Positions 54,897-64,000 of a DNA stretch of 64,000 nucleotides are shown here, piece after piece. Position 1 is the stretch's first letter, and each line of letters starts with the position of its first letter. The notes beneath the pieces were generated by a model. That model saw only the letters and a program-made list of their open reading frames with translations. It did not search any database and was not told the DNA's origin. Source of the DNA: Microcoleus sp. FACHB-68 (lineage in GTDB: Bacteria; Cyanobacteriota; Cyanobacteriia; Cyanobacteriales; Oscillatoriaceae); NCBI RefSeq assembly GCF_014695715.1, contig NZ_JACJOT010000018.1, forward strand, positions 62,001-126,000, written 5' to 3'. Position numbers and translations under genes: made by a program.

Positions 54897-56336
54897 ATGA
54901 GTGCAGCCAGCAATTCAGGACAAATCAAGTTTGGAACCGACGGATGGCGCGGCCTTATTGCTAAAGACTTTACCTTTGCCAATGTGTGCAAGGTAACTCG
55001 CGCGATTGCCAGCTATTTAGAAAATGCCTACAGCAAAGACCGGCCCGTTTTGGTTAGTTACGACACCCGTTTCTTAGCTGACCAATTTGCCCACACGGCG
55101 GCTGAGATACTAGCAGATTTGGGTTGGACTGTCAAGGTCGTTGATCGCGATTGCCCAACGCCGGTGATTGCCTACAACGCCAAGCACCTGAACTCTGCCG
55201 GTGCGCTGATGTTCACCGCTAGTCACAACCCAGCGCCCTACTGCGGCATTAAATATATCCCCGACTATGCAGGGCCGGCTACAACCGAAATTACTGATAC
55301 CATTGTGGCCAATATTGAAGGGGCATCTGACGCACCCCCCTCTGGCAAAAATTCTGACAAAATTTCCACCTTCGACCCCAAACCCGATTATCTCAAGTTT
55401 CTCTACACCCTCATCGACGTTGAACGCATTCGCAGCGCCAAGCTGAATGTGAAGTATGACGCCCTCTACTCCACCTCCCGTGGCTACCTGGATACCGTTC
55501 TAGAACACTGCGGTTGCCAGACAGAATCTTTCCACACCTACCGCGATGTGCTGTTTGGTGGCGGAATGCCCGAACCCAAGGGAGAACAGCTCATCGAATT
55601 GGTGGAATCTGTCAAGAAAGATAGCGCTGATTTAGGGCTGGCAACCGATGGCGACAGCGACCGTTTCGGCATTGTAGACGAACAAGGCAACGTCCTCACC
55701 CCTAACACCATCCTGCTGCTGCTAGCGCGTCACCTGGTTAAAAACAAAGGCAAAACCGGCGCAATTGTTCGTACCGTTGCCACCACCCATCTGTTAGATA
55801 ACCTGGCTGCCACCTATGGCCTGCAAATCTATGAAACTGCCGTAGGCTTTAAATACGTCGGCGAAAAGATGCGGGAAACTGCGGTTCTCATCGGCGGCGA
55901 AGAATCGGGCGGATTGAGCGTTATTGGCCACATTCCAGAAAAAGATGGCATTTTAGCCGATATGCTGGTTGCTGAAGTCATCGCTTATGAAGGCAAGCCC
56001 TTATCGCAGCTTGTAGCAGAAGCGATTAGCGAAGCCGGCGGCCCGCTCTACAATACGCGTCTGGATCTACACTTAGATGACGCCCACAAGGCTGCTGTCC
56101 TCGATTCTTTCACCAAGAACCCACCGAAAGAAGTGGCCGGTATTGGGGTTAAAGAATTAGGCCGCAAAGACGGAATTAAACTTTATTTAGAAGATGGCGG
56201 CTGGGTTCTGTTACGTCCCTCTGGCACAGAACCTTTGATGCGCGTCTACATGGAAACCAATTCTCCTGAAAAAGAAGCCCAAGTCGCTGAATATATGCAG
56301 CGCGTGATCAACGATCTGCAACCTGTAGCCGTCTAA
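54897..56336 (+). CDS. Phosphoglucomutase/phosphomannomutase family protein
   Basis: A 479-aa alpha-D-phosphohexomutase, interconverting hexose 1- and 6-phosphates for sugar-nucleotide and storage pathways. Domain 1 has FGTDGWRGLIAKDF and the active Ser in FTASHNPAPY; domain 2 has the metal loop LATDGDSDRFGI; domain 3 has GGEESGGLSVIGHIPEKDG; domain 4 has the phosphate-binding LRPSGTEPLMRVYMETN. GGAGGAAGAGG lies just before ATG 54897. Glucose versus mannose preference is not resolvable; it can supply precursors to the glycan locus. Confidence 0.93.
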   Translation: MSAASNSGQIKFGTDGWRGLIAKDFTFANVCKVTRAIASYLENAYSKDRPVLVSYDTRFLADQFAHTAAEILADLGWTVKVVDRDCPTPVIAYNAKHLNSAGALMFTASHNPAPYCGIKYIPDYAGPATTEITDTIVANIEGASDAPPSGKNSDKISTFDPKPDYLKFLYTLIDVERIRSAKLNVKYDALYSTSRGYLDTVLEHCGCQTESFHTYRDVLFGGGMPEPKGEQLIELVESVKKDSADLGLATDGDSDRFGIVDEQGNVLTPNTILLLLARHLVKNKGKTGAIVRTVATTHLLDNLAATYGLQIYETAVGFKYVGEKMRETAVLIGGEESGGLSVIGHIPEKDGILADMLVAEVIAYEGKPLSQLVAEAISEAGGPLYNTRLDLHLDDAHKAAVLDSFTKNPPKEVAGIGVKELGRKDGIKLYLEDGGWVLLRPSGTEPLMRVYMETNSPEKEAQVAEYMQRVINDLQPVAV

Positions 56337-56339
56337 GGA

Positions 56340-56413
56340 CGCAGCAACGCAGAGCGACACAGATATAGCAAATGCTAATCTGTGTTCATCTGCGTTTATC
56401 TGCGGTTTTATCC
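56340..56413. repeat. Partial CACAGAT-type repeat before the LapA-like gene
   Basis: CACAGATATAGCAAATGCTA and ATCTGTG form an imperfect hairpin, followed by TCTGCGTTTATCTGCGG. The frame upstream of ATG 56414 (from 56372) is made of this repeat, so it is excluded from the next gene. Confidence 0.6.
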
Positions 56414-56707
56414 ATGAAACCCATCGCTCCTGTCATCACTTCCTTAGTTGTGGCCATTTGGTTGGTCGCAATGGCCATCCTTTCTGTACAAAATGCCACA
56501 CCAGTCTTTTTAAAATTTCTGAGTTTCCAATCGATTCAGATGCCGGTGGGCGTTGTTTTGGCCATTAGTGCCGGCATCGGGTTAATTGGCGGGGCAATTG
56601 CTCAACTGCTTTGGCGCAAATCCGATAACCCAGACAGGTTGCCTGGTTCGGACAGCCGGCGAGGAAAGGCTTATCAAGTTTCCCCAGAGGATCGGCAAAC
56701 CTGGTAA
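56414..56707 (+). CDS. LapA-like (DUF1049) membrane protein
   Basis: A 97-aa protein with two hydrophobic segments (about 6-26 and 42-64). The pattern ILSVQNATPVFLKFLSF (xQNxxxVxLxFL) plus LAISAGIGLIGGAIAQLLW matches the LapA/YciS family, small membrane proteins linked to envelope assembly in proteobacteria. ATG 56414 is used because the frame before it is repeat sequence. Cyanobacterial members have no assigned role. Confidence 0.82.
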   Translation: MKPIAPVITSLVVAIWLVAMAILSVQNATPVFLKFLSFQSIQMPVGVVLAISAGIGLIGGAIAQLLWRKSDNPDRLPGSDSRRGKAYQVSPEDRQTW

Positions 56708-56729
56708 CGAAACGCTTCTTTCTTGACCT

Positions 56730-57629
56730 TTACAACGAATACACCTGACCGTCAATCAGCAGGCGTGTGATTCCTTTGGCTTGTAGGTAAGAACTTGTTT
56801 TTTGCAGCATTCGGCCATCGGGAACCTTTACCACTCGCTGAGTGCGATTGGAAAACCGGCGGGCAACCCGGTGATTGTCAAAAACCGGCAGCGTTTTTTG
56901 CTGAATTTCTAAGGTGGGAATTTCCCCCAAATCGCCAAAGTCTCTCAGGGGCCGAGTAATCAGTTCCGCCGCCCGATCTACGACTAAATAGCACGTTCTG
57001 GGAAGCGTCGCTTCCGACAGCGGCAAGACCTGAATGATGCCGGTTGGCCGCACTTTGCGCTGCGGCAGTGGCATATCATTATCATCATCAAGGTCATCCC
57101 CGTTGTAATCGTCTAAATCATCGTCATCCTCATCTAAATCTGAGAAGTCCTCCTGATCTAGAAGATCTTCCCCCAGCATTTCCTCAAGGACTTTCGCCTC
57201 GGCGTGTGAATGATTTTCCGGTAACTCAACACTGGAATGATTCACCAAGTCTGAATTCTGTAACAGTTCCAGTTGAATCGCTGTCTGAGCGCTGGTTTGA
57301 GTGTCTGCCTCAGTCGCCTCAGAGGTTCGCTGCCGGCGGCGAACTTTGGGAACTGGCAGTGAAGGTGAGGCTTCTATTTCTAACTCCACCGGCTCTTCAA
57401 CTTCCTCAAGATCGGCAGCAACTGGGACGTTACTGGAGCTATTTGCGGAGCGCTTGTGCTGAACGAGCTCTTTGTATTCTTCATCCGAAAAGCTGCTTTT
57501 GAGGATGCGGCTAATCGTCGAGTTACTAACCCCGTAGCGATTCGCCAAGGTGACAGTGGTTTCTCCTGGCTGCCGGTATTGCTCGAGAATCTCACGTTTA
57601 TCAGAATCGGATAATTTTCTAGGAGTCAT
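56730..57629 (-). CDS. HTH protein with long acidic linker and conserved C-terminal domain
   Basis: A 299-aa protein. Residues 1-50 form a transposase-like helix-turn-helix (LSDSDKREILEQYRQPGET, then LANRYGVSNSTISRIL). A long disordered middle (about 70-200) includes a strongly acidic block (DLDEDDDDLDDYNGDDLDDD). The C-terminal about 100 residues (TGIIQVLPLSEATLPRTCYLVVDRAAELITRP...) end LLIDGQVYSL. It is not an IS transposase: no DDE core and no inverted ends. Possibly a DNA-binding regulator. It is convergent with the LapA-like gene. Confidence 0.75.
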   Translation of the reverse strand: MTPRKLSDSDKREILEQYRQPGETTVTLANRYGVSNSTISRILKSSFSDEEYKELVQHKRSANSSSNVPVAADLEEVEEPVELEIEASPSLPVPKVRRRQRTSEATEADTQTSAQTAIQLELLQNSDLVNHSSVELPENHSHAEAKVLEEMLGEDLLDQEDFSDLDEDDDDLDDYNGDDLDDDNDMPLPQRKVRPTGIIQVLPLSEATLPRTCYLVVDRAAELITRPLRDFGDLGEIPTLEIQQKTLPVFDNHRVARRFSNRTQRVVKVPDGRMLQKTSSYLQAKGITRLLIDGQVYSL

Positions 57630-57809
57630 GCCGCTAAGCCACGCAAAAGAGCGAAACTGCTAAGAGATAAGTTGGCCACATCTATTTTAGAGGCGCTGAT
57701 GGTCATTGGTCATTAACGCTCAAACAGCGCTAAGGGCGGTTTTGTCAGATTGTAACGGTGGAAACCGAGATTAATCGGCACGCACCCGCCCTTACCTGCT
57801 GACAAATGA

Positions 57810-58844
57810 CTATCCGCGCTGTTTGCGTCCAGGCCGGCGAGTGCGGGTGGAGATGTCATGTTCCAAAACAGCACCAATGCCAAACAAGACGCCCATGAAC
57901 ACAAAAAATACTTCTAGAAGGCTGCCGCTTTGGTACTCGCCTTGAATCCGAGTCTCGGCGTATTTAAACCACATATCCGCAATGTAGAGCGAAAAAGTAG
58001 CGGCAGCGATCATTCGCCAAGAATTAGAAAAGCGACCGCCCCAGAAGGCTAGCAGCAGGGCTGTGGCAATAATTAGCAGGAAGACATCGCCAATGATGTA
58101 AAACAAATTCACCGGATAGGCAAAGGGTTCGAGTTGCTTGTCGAGTGCTTGAACCCATGCCGGCGCGGCAGTTTCTTCCTCTGCTTCATCTTCGGTGATG
58201 GCGGGGGTTTTGTCCGCAGGTTTAGCAGTCGGCTTGATTGCCGGCGCTTTGGGTGCTTTTGCCGTCGGGGCAACGGATGTGGCCACCTGCTCAGTTGCCG
58301 CCGGATTGATCGCTGCCGGTGTTAGTTTGTTGGCGGGGGTAGCTACCCATACAGCCAAAGCAATCCCACCCGCCGCAATTGCCGCTAGCACCGCCCACTG
58401 CCAAATTTCCAAATTGAGCCGCCTGGAGATCACGGCTAAAATCATCCCCCACGCCAGCAAAAAGTAGGCGGCGATATAAAACACATCCCCTAGGGACACA
58501 TCGGGATCAAGACCCCACACCACTTCCCAGCAGCCAAACAGCAAGTTCCCGATCAAGTATGACAGCACGCCCAAACCAATCCCCAGCCAGACATTCCGCC
58601 CGCTGACAATTTGAGGGCTGCGCCAATTTCTCAAACACAGTAAAGCTGCCGCCAGTTGTGCGCCCAGTTCAAAAACGTAAGTCCCAATGACATACCAAAA
58701 CGGCAGATCTTCGCCCTTGGCGGGAACGCTAAACAGTAGAAAAAACAACAGTGATAAAACAGCCCAGACAATCCCCGCCATGACGATCGTCTGGGCTGAT
58801 AGGAAGGATTGAGAAGTCGATGATTTTTCTGATGTGCTGCTCAT
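57810..58844 (-). CDS. Conserved multi-pass membrane protein
   Basis: A 344-aa protein with 6-8 hydrophobic segments in two blocks (about 25-175 and 250-325), joined by a Pro/Ala/Lys-rich linker (KAPKAPAIKPTAKPADKTP) and ending in a basic tail (TRRPGRKQRG). ATG 58844 is preferred (MSSTSEKSSTSQSF); TTG 58871 is the longer option. No known motif beyond membrane topology. Function unknown. Confidence 0.72.
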   Translation of the reverse strand: MSSTSEKSSTSQSFLSAQTIVMAGIVWAVLSLLFFLLFSVPAKGEDLPFWYVIGTYVFELGAQLAAALLCLRNWRSPQIVSGRNVWLGIGLGVLSYLIGNLLFGCWEVVWGLDPDVSLGDVFYIAAYFLLAWGMILAVISRRLNLEIWQWAVLAAIAAGGIALAVWVATPANKLTPAAINPAATEQVATSVAPTAKAPKAPAIKPTAKPADKTPAITEDEAEEETAAPAWVQALDKQLEPFAYPVNLFYIIGDVFLLIIATALLLAFWGGRFSNSWRMIAAATFSLYIADMWFKYAETRIQGEYQSGSLLEVFFVFMGVLFGIGAVLEHDISTRTRRPGRKQRG

Positions 58845-58990
58845 AGGGGTCTCAAGAGGTCTAACTAGCAATTTTGTTGCTAAAACTGGGTAGATGCGAA
58901 TTGACCGGCTTATAAATCAGCATCTCAACTCCCGTCTGTCATCCAGCGTCGCATATCTCGGTGGGCTGCGGCGAAATTGTAAACCATTCT

Positions 58991-59665
58991 TTAACCTGTC
59001 GCCCACAACTGGCCGAGGCGCGATTGGTTTAACCAACTGATAAACTGCTTGCGCTCGCTGTCGGGCATATCTTGAAGCGCGTCAATCGCTCGCTCTGTAA
59101 AGCTAGCGTTACCGAAGTACCCTTTGCCCAAGCGATGCAATTCTTGCATTAGGGTATTGAGGTGATGCTCCTGCCAGGAGGGCATCTGGGTACTCTCTAG
59201 GGGATCTTGAGTCAGCAGTTGATTGATTGCATCTGCCGAGTCTGTTTGGGGAAATTTCCACTGTCGAAACACATCCGAGATGTCTTTCTGGAATGAGCCG
59301 GCTTGTCTTGGCCCAAGCAAGTCTTCTACGTCAAAGTAAATTGCCTGCAATAGTAACAGGCACGCTTGAATAAAAAATGGAGCGACTGCCACACTGGTGC
59401 CGCCGCCGCCTTCTTCATTCAGTTGATCGATGCGGATTTTGCCCCAGACACTGTATCGATCTGGCTCTTCGAGCAGCACGCACGCTTTCCCACGGTTATC
59501 TGTCAGATCCCGCCAGAAAGCTTTGGCTTCTTCCTCTTGCTTGGCGCTGAACACGCTGATTAAGCGAAAGGTCTGCCCCTGATAATTGAGAATGGGAACC
59601 TGCTGGCCCGTTTTGGGGTGCTGAATACTAGAGATATCAACATCCTGCCGTTTCAGAATAAACAT
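58991..59665 (-). CDS. Conserved protein of unknown function
   Basis: A 224-aa soluble protein, MFILKRQDVDISSIQHP at the start. The first half has a beta-rich region (GQTFRLISVFSAKQEEEAKAFWRDL, CVLLEEPDRYSVWGKI), the second half is helical (LGKGYFGNASFTERAI). No catalytic motif is visible. Looks like a cyanobacteria-restricted conserved family but I do not recognise it. It is on the minus strand upstream of the multi-pass membrane gene, 146 bases apart. Confidence 0.68.
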   Translation of the reverse strand: MFILKRQDVDISSIQHPKTGQQVPILNYQGQTFRLISVFSAKQEEEAKAFWRDLTDNRGKACVLLEEPDRYSVWGKIRIDQLNEEGGGGTSVAVAPFFIQACLLLLQAIYFDVEDLLGPRQAGSFQKDISDVFRQWKFPQTDSADAINQLLTQDPLESTQMPSWQEHHLNTLMQELHRLGKGYFGNASFTERAIDALQDMPDSERKQFISWLNQSRLGQLWATG

Positions 59666-60049
59666 GACAATGCCAATTAAGTCCTGTCAGAGCCGGGGGT
59701 GCTGTGAGAGTACACGATCATCACTCAGCGACGGTCTCGATTTGCAGAATGCCAGATTAGGGAGTTAGCCGAGTCGCCTTCGCGTTGATTAACACCCTAT
59801 CTTAATCCATGCTTTATTATCTGGTTTTTAGTGTACATTTATCCTAAAGCGAGTTGCACTTCACAGTCCAAGGGTCAAGTGTGTCTTGTTAGCTTGCTTC
59901 TAGCCGGCTAGCCCAGATACAATTTTGATACCCTAAGCTCATAGCTTAAACAGAGCTAATTGCCTTATCATACTAGATGGTCTGAGGCTCTTATCAGTCA
60001 GTCCTTGGGGTGGTGGTATTCGGCTCTGCCGGCACACCCGTACAACTTT
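59666..60049. other. Spacer with no recognised gene
   Basis: 384 bases between the conserved unknown (-) and tRNA-Arg (+). Stop codons in all frames; no hairpin or motif noted. It must hold the promoters of both. Confidence 0.5.
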
Positions 60050-60123
60050 CCTCCAGTAGCTCAGCCGGATAGAGCATCGGTTTTCTAAACCGAGAGTCGT
60101 AGGTTCAAGTCCTACCTGGGGGG
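60050..60123 (+). tRNA. tRNA-Arg (anticodon TCT)
   Basis: 74-nt cloverleaf. Acceptor CCTCCAG (60050-60056) pairs with CTGGGGG (60116-60122), with one G-T pair. Anticodon stem TCGGT/ACCGA with loop TTTCTAA, anticodon TCT. T-loop TTCAAGT on GTAGG/CCTAC. Confidence 0.95.
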
Positions 60124-60292
60124 CTTAAACGATTGTTAATCTAAAAAAAGGCTTAAGTTTTGTCTTTCCCGGTTGGCGGCGGCAAAACTCGCGGCTGAGC
60201 GCTATCAATCGTCCAGATACCCACATTTACAATAATTTAAGGGTTCTGATGGCTGTTAACCTCCAGAACCCTTATTCATTCTTTTATTTAAA

Positions 60293-60364
60293 AGCCCGTG
60301 ATGAGGATTGAACTCATGACCTCACCCTTACCAAGGGTGTGCTCTACCACTGAGCTACACGGGC
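60293..60364 (-). tRNA. tRNA-Thr (anticodon GGT)
   Basis: 72 nt on the minus strand. Acceptor GCCCGTG/CACGGGC, D-arm GCTC-GAGC, anticodon stem CACCC/GGGTG with loop TTGGTAA (anticodon GGT), T-arm ATGAG/CTCAT with TTCAATC. Confidence 0.95.
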
Positions 60365-60423
60365 AGAGATGATTTTGGATTTTTGATGAATCATCGAAAA
60401 TCTAAAATCTACAATTTTCGTGG

Positions 60424-60505
60424 TGGGCCGGGCTGGATTTGAACCAGCGTAGGCGTAGCCAGCGGATTTACAGTCCGCCCCCATTAACCGCTCGGGCACC
60501 GACCC
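60424..60505 (-). tRNA. tRNA-Tyr (anticodon GTA)
   Basis: 82-nt class II tRNA with a long variable arm on the minus strand. Acceptor GGGTCGG/CCGGCCC, anticodon context GGACTGTAAATCC (anticodon GTA), T-arm CTGG-TTCAAAT-CCAG. 59 bases separate it from tRNA-Thr, so the two may share a transcript. Confidence 0.95.
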
Positions 60506-60645
60506 TCTCTACCCACGGAAACTAATCCTAGCACAACAATTCAGAAATACCAAGCTTTTTTTTGAAATTAAATTCGATTTGGTGAAATCCAGGCTGCGGG
60601 AGCTTTGCGGTTCACTCATCGGTGGTAGGCAAAGGATATCTACAC

Positions 60646-62283
<1,638 letters not shown>

Positions 62284-63111
62284 ATGAACATTCTTGGCAA
62301 TCTTCTTTCCCAATCCTCCCAGCCTCCCCGTGTGAAAAAGCAGCGCCGTGGCGTTGAGATTAAGTCGCAGCGCGAAATTGAAATTATGCGGCAGGCGGCG
62401 AAGATTGTGGCAACCGTACTCAAAGAAATTTCTGAGATGGTTGAGCCTGGAATGACGACGGCTGATTTGGATGCTCACGCGGAAAAGCGGATTCGTGAAA
62501 TGGGCGCGACTCCTAGTTTTAAAGGCTATCACGGATTTCCCGCCTCGATTTGCTCAAGTATTAATAATGAAGTGGTGCATGGAATTCCTAGCCGAAAAAA
62601 GGTAATTCGTGCCGGCGATGTGTTGAAAGTAGACACCGGCGCTTATTATGAAGGCTTTCATGGAGATTCCTGCATCACAATCGGCGTTGTTGAAGTAACC
62701 CCGGCTGCGGCTAAGTTAATTCGGGTGGCTGAGGAAGCGCTTTACAAAGGCATTGAACAAGTGAAAGCCGGCAACTACTTGCTTGACATTGCCGGTGCCA
62801 TTGAAGACCATGTGAAGGCAAATAACTTTTGTGTGGTGGAAGATTTCACCGGGCATGGTGTGGGACGAAATTTGCATGAAGAACCTTCGGTGTTCAATTT
62901 CCGTACCCGCGAGATGCCGAATGTCAAGCTTCGCGCCGGCATGACATTAGCCATTGAACCTATTTTAAATGCCGGTTCTCGATTCACTAAAATTTTAAGT
63001 GATAAATGGACGGCAGTCACCGTAGATAATGCCCTATCCGCTCAATTCGAGCATACGGTACTGGTGACTGAGGACGGTTATGAGATTTTGACAGATCGAA
63101 CGAAGGTTTAA
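62284..63111 (+). CDS. map: Type I methionine aminopeptidase
   Basis: A 275-aa metalloprotease that removes initiator Met. Metal ligands are in place: Asp in [17 protein letters not shown] (two Asp), His in [15 protein letters not shown], Glu in TLAIEPILN, and Glu in [16 protein letters not shown]. The catalytic His is in [22 protein letters not shown]. About 25 extra N-terminal basic residues ([12 protein letters not shown]) precede the core. ATG 62284. A strong terminator follows. Cyanobacteria usually carry several map genes. Confidence 0.95.
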   Translation: MNILGNLLSQSSQPPRVKKQRRGVEIKSQREIEIMRQAAKIVATVLKEISEMVEPGMTTADLDAHAEKRIREMGATPSFKGYHGFPASICSSINNEVVHGIPSRKKVIRAGDVLKVDTGAYYEGFHGDSCITIGVVEVTPAAAKLIRVAEEALYKGIEQVKAGNYLLDIAGAIEDHVKANNFCVVEDFTGHGVGRNLHEEPSVFNFRTREMPNVKLRAGMTLAIEPILNAGSRFTKILSDKWTAVTVDNALSAQFEHTVLVTEDGYEILTDRTKV

Positions 63112-63156
63112 TCAGTCGCGCTTTACCTGCGTTTTCTCAAATAAAATAAGCATTAG

Positions 63157-63188
63157 AGACGTTGCCGACAACGTCTTTTGTTTTTTTT
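63157..63188 (+). terminator. Intrinsic terminator of map
   Basis: Stem AGACGTTG (63157-63164), loop CCGA, CAACGTCT (63169-63176), then TTTG and eight T. A textbook rho-independent terminator 46 bases after the map stop. Confidence 0.9.
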
Positions 63189-63662
63189 AAATAAGCGAAT
63201 TGCAGGATAAACCGTTAGAAGAAATTAAAGCACTCCTGACTCAATAAAACCCCATATTTCTAGAAAAATAAAATAAGGAAATTCTAGATTTAAAAAATTT
63301 TATAGCTGGAATAATTTTGGAGTCGTTTTAAAGTCATCAAAAAAATATTTGTGTTAACGATAACCTTGTAAATTATGGGAGAGGCTGTGAAAAATATAAC
63401 CAAAATACCCTGAAAAATTATAGCAAGAATGCGAAATAACTTAATTCATGAGTATTGAACAACTGAAAACCTTCAGACTCACAAAAAAAAAGAAAATTTA
63501 ACGAAAGTGTTTAATCGCCGGCACAATCATCGTGTAGTTAAACAACCGGCTAGCCTAGATTTAACCGGCACCCTAGGATGAAAAAATTACTCAAGCAAGG
63601 TAGGATTTCAGTATTCACGCCCATAGCCCCTATTAGGAAGTTACAAATATAAAGAAATAATT
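63189..63662. other. AT-rich spacer upstream of the amidase
   Basis: About 470 bases without a convincing gene; AT-rich in the first half with many A- and T-tracts. The last part before ATG 63663 should hold the amidase promoter. Confidence 0.5.
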
Positions 63663-64000
63663 ATGAATCAAGAAGAATTAGCTTTTACACCGGCACTCGA
63701 ACAAGCCCAGCTAATCCGCAGTAAACAAGTGTCGCCGGTAGAATTAGTCGAACTTTACCTAAAACGCATAGAACGGCTCGACAGTCAACTGGGCAGCTAC
63801 TTCACCGTCAGTGCAGACCTCGCCCTTGCTGATGCCAAAATTAAAACAGAATATCTCGCCAAATCCGGTGACTCCTCAGAACTGCCGGCCTTCTTTGGCG
63901 TTCCCATTTCCGTTAAAGACCTCAACTCTGTTGCCGGCGTCCCTTGTAGCTACGGCACAGCAGCACTGCGGAGTCAGGTAGCCGCCCATGATGACAACGT
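63663..64000 (+). CDS. Amidase signature family enzyme, N-terminal part (3' truncated by window edge)
   Basis: 112 codons of an amidase: MNQEELAFTPALEQAQLIRS, SPVELVELYLKRIERLDSQLGSYFT, and FFGVPISVKDLNSVAGVPCSYGT, where the Lys of VKD is the catalytic Lys of the Ser-Ser-Lys triad. The Gly-Ser-rich serine motif lies outside the window. It could be a GatA-like subunit or a stand-alone amidase; the missing part would decide. ATG 63663 in an AT-rich context; no strong ribosome site. Confidence 0.88.
   Translation, partial: MNQEELAFTPALEQAQLIRSKQVSPVELVELYLKRIERLDSQLGSYFTVSADLALADAKIKTEYLAKSGDSSELPAFFGVPISVKDLNSVAGVPCSYGTAALRSQVAAHDDN

Noticed and set aside
56372-56413. Longer start for the LapA-like protein
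   Set aside because: The added residues come from the CACAGAT-type repeat; ATG 56414 gives a normal family N-terminus.
56730-57629. Insertion sequence transposase
   Set aside because: Only the HTH is transposase-like; no DDE catalytic region, no terminal inverted repeats or target duplication.

Overview
The window is a contiguous piece of a cyanobacterial chromosome, most likely from a filamentous, Oscillatoriales-like organism (Microcoleus/Coleofasciculus/Oscillatoria type). The basis is a set of lineage-typical genes: a Ycf46-type AAA ATPase, a SigC-type group 2 sigma factor, HetR with an upstream PatX-like peptide gene, a multi-PAS ethylene-receptor-like sensor, and a CHAT-FHA protein. 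GCCGGC/TGCCGG words are also scattered very densely through genes and spacers. No IS element, CRISPR array, prophage or rRNA operon was seen.

Layout. 1-5965 (+): 3' part of yidC, a jag-like KH/R3H gene, a YceD (DUF177) gene, ycf46, an SH3-like secreted protein, a 58-aa membrane protein and a four-repeat peptidoglycan-binding protein. 6136-9734 (-): sigC, gpsA, lipA. 9926-9999: tRNA-Pro(CGG). 10128-11851 (-): hetR preceded by a small exported peptide gene carrying HRGSGR (patX). 11961-16124: a divergent pair, an FAD-dependent oxidoreductase and a Tat-exported beta-helix protein.

16194-37065 (+) is a Wzx/Wzy-type surface polysaccharide locus. It holds an alcohol dehydrogenase, flippase, asparagine synthase, Gfo/Idh dehydrogenase, FemAB-like and GNAT acyltransferases, a DegT aminotransferase, four glycosyltransferases, three consecutive methyltransferases, a Wzy-like polymerase, two SDR epimerases (plus the collapsed remnant of a third) and a WecA-like initiating sugar-phosphate transferase. 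The dehydrogenase, aminotransferase and acetyltransferase fit synthesis of an acetamido-sugar nucleotide. The flippase, polymerase and initiating transferase fit lipid-linked assembly. Several of these genes are visibly AT-richer than the flanking housekeeping genes, consistent with exchange of serotype-like cassettes.

37329-47404: a ferritin-like diiron protein, a CHAT-FHA protein, a helical unknown, a repeat array, a PrsW-FHA membrane protease, peptide deformylase, a decayed region, a REC-GAF-PAS-histidine kinase and a PfkB sugar kinase. 47731-51324: a very large ethylene-receptor-like PAS/GAF/GGDEF/EAL protein. 51360-54689: rsmI followed by a segmental tandem duplication containing a lipoprotein gene and a copy of the rsmI 3' end. 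54897-59665: phosphoglucomutase/phosphomannomutase, a LapA-like protein and three conserved unknowns. 60050-60505: tRNA-Arg(TCT), tRNA-Thr(GGT), tRNA-Tyr(GTA). 60646-64000: a CNNM/CBS protein, methionine aminopeptidase with a strong terminator, and the 5' end of an amidase.

The most noteworthy items are the patX-hetR pair, the ethylene-binding domain fused to c-di-GMP modules (with Ala where ETR1 has Pro36), the two FHA-linked protease-like proteins close together, and two cases of gene remodelling by duplication. All identifications come from reading motifs and family resemblance; no database search was run.
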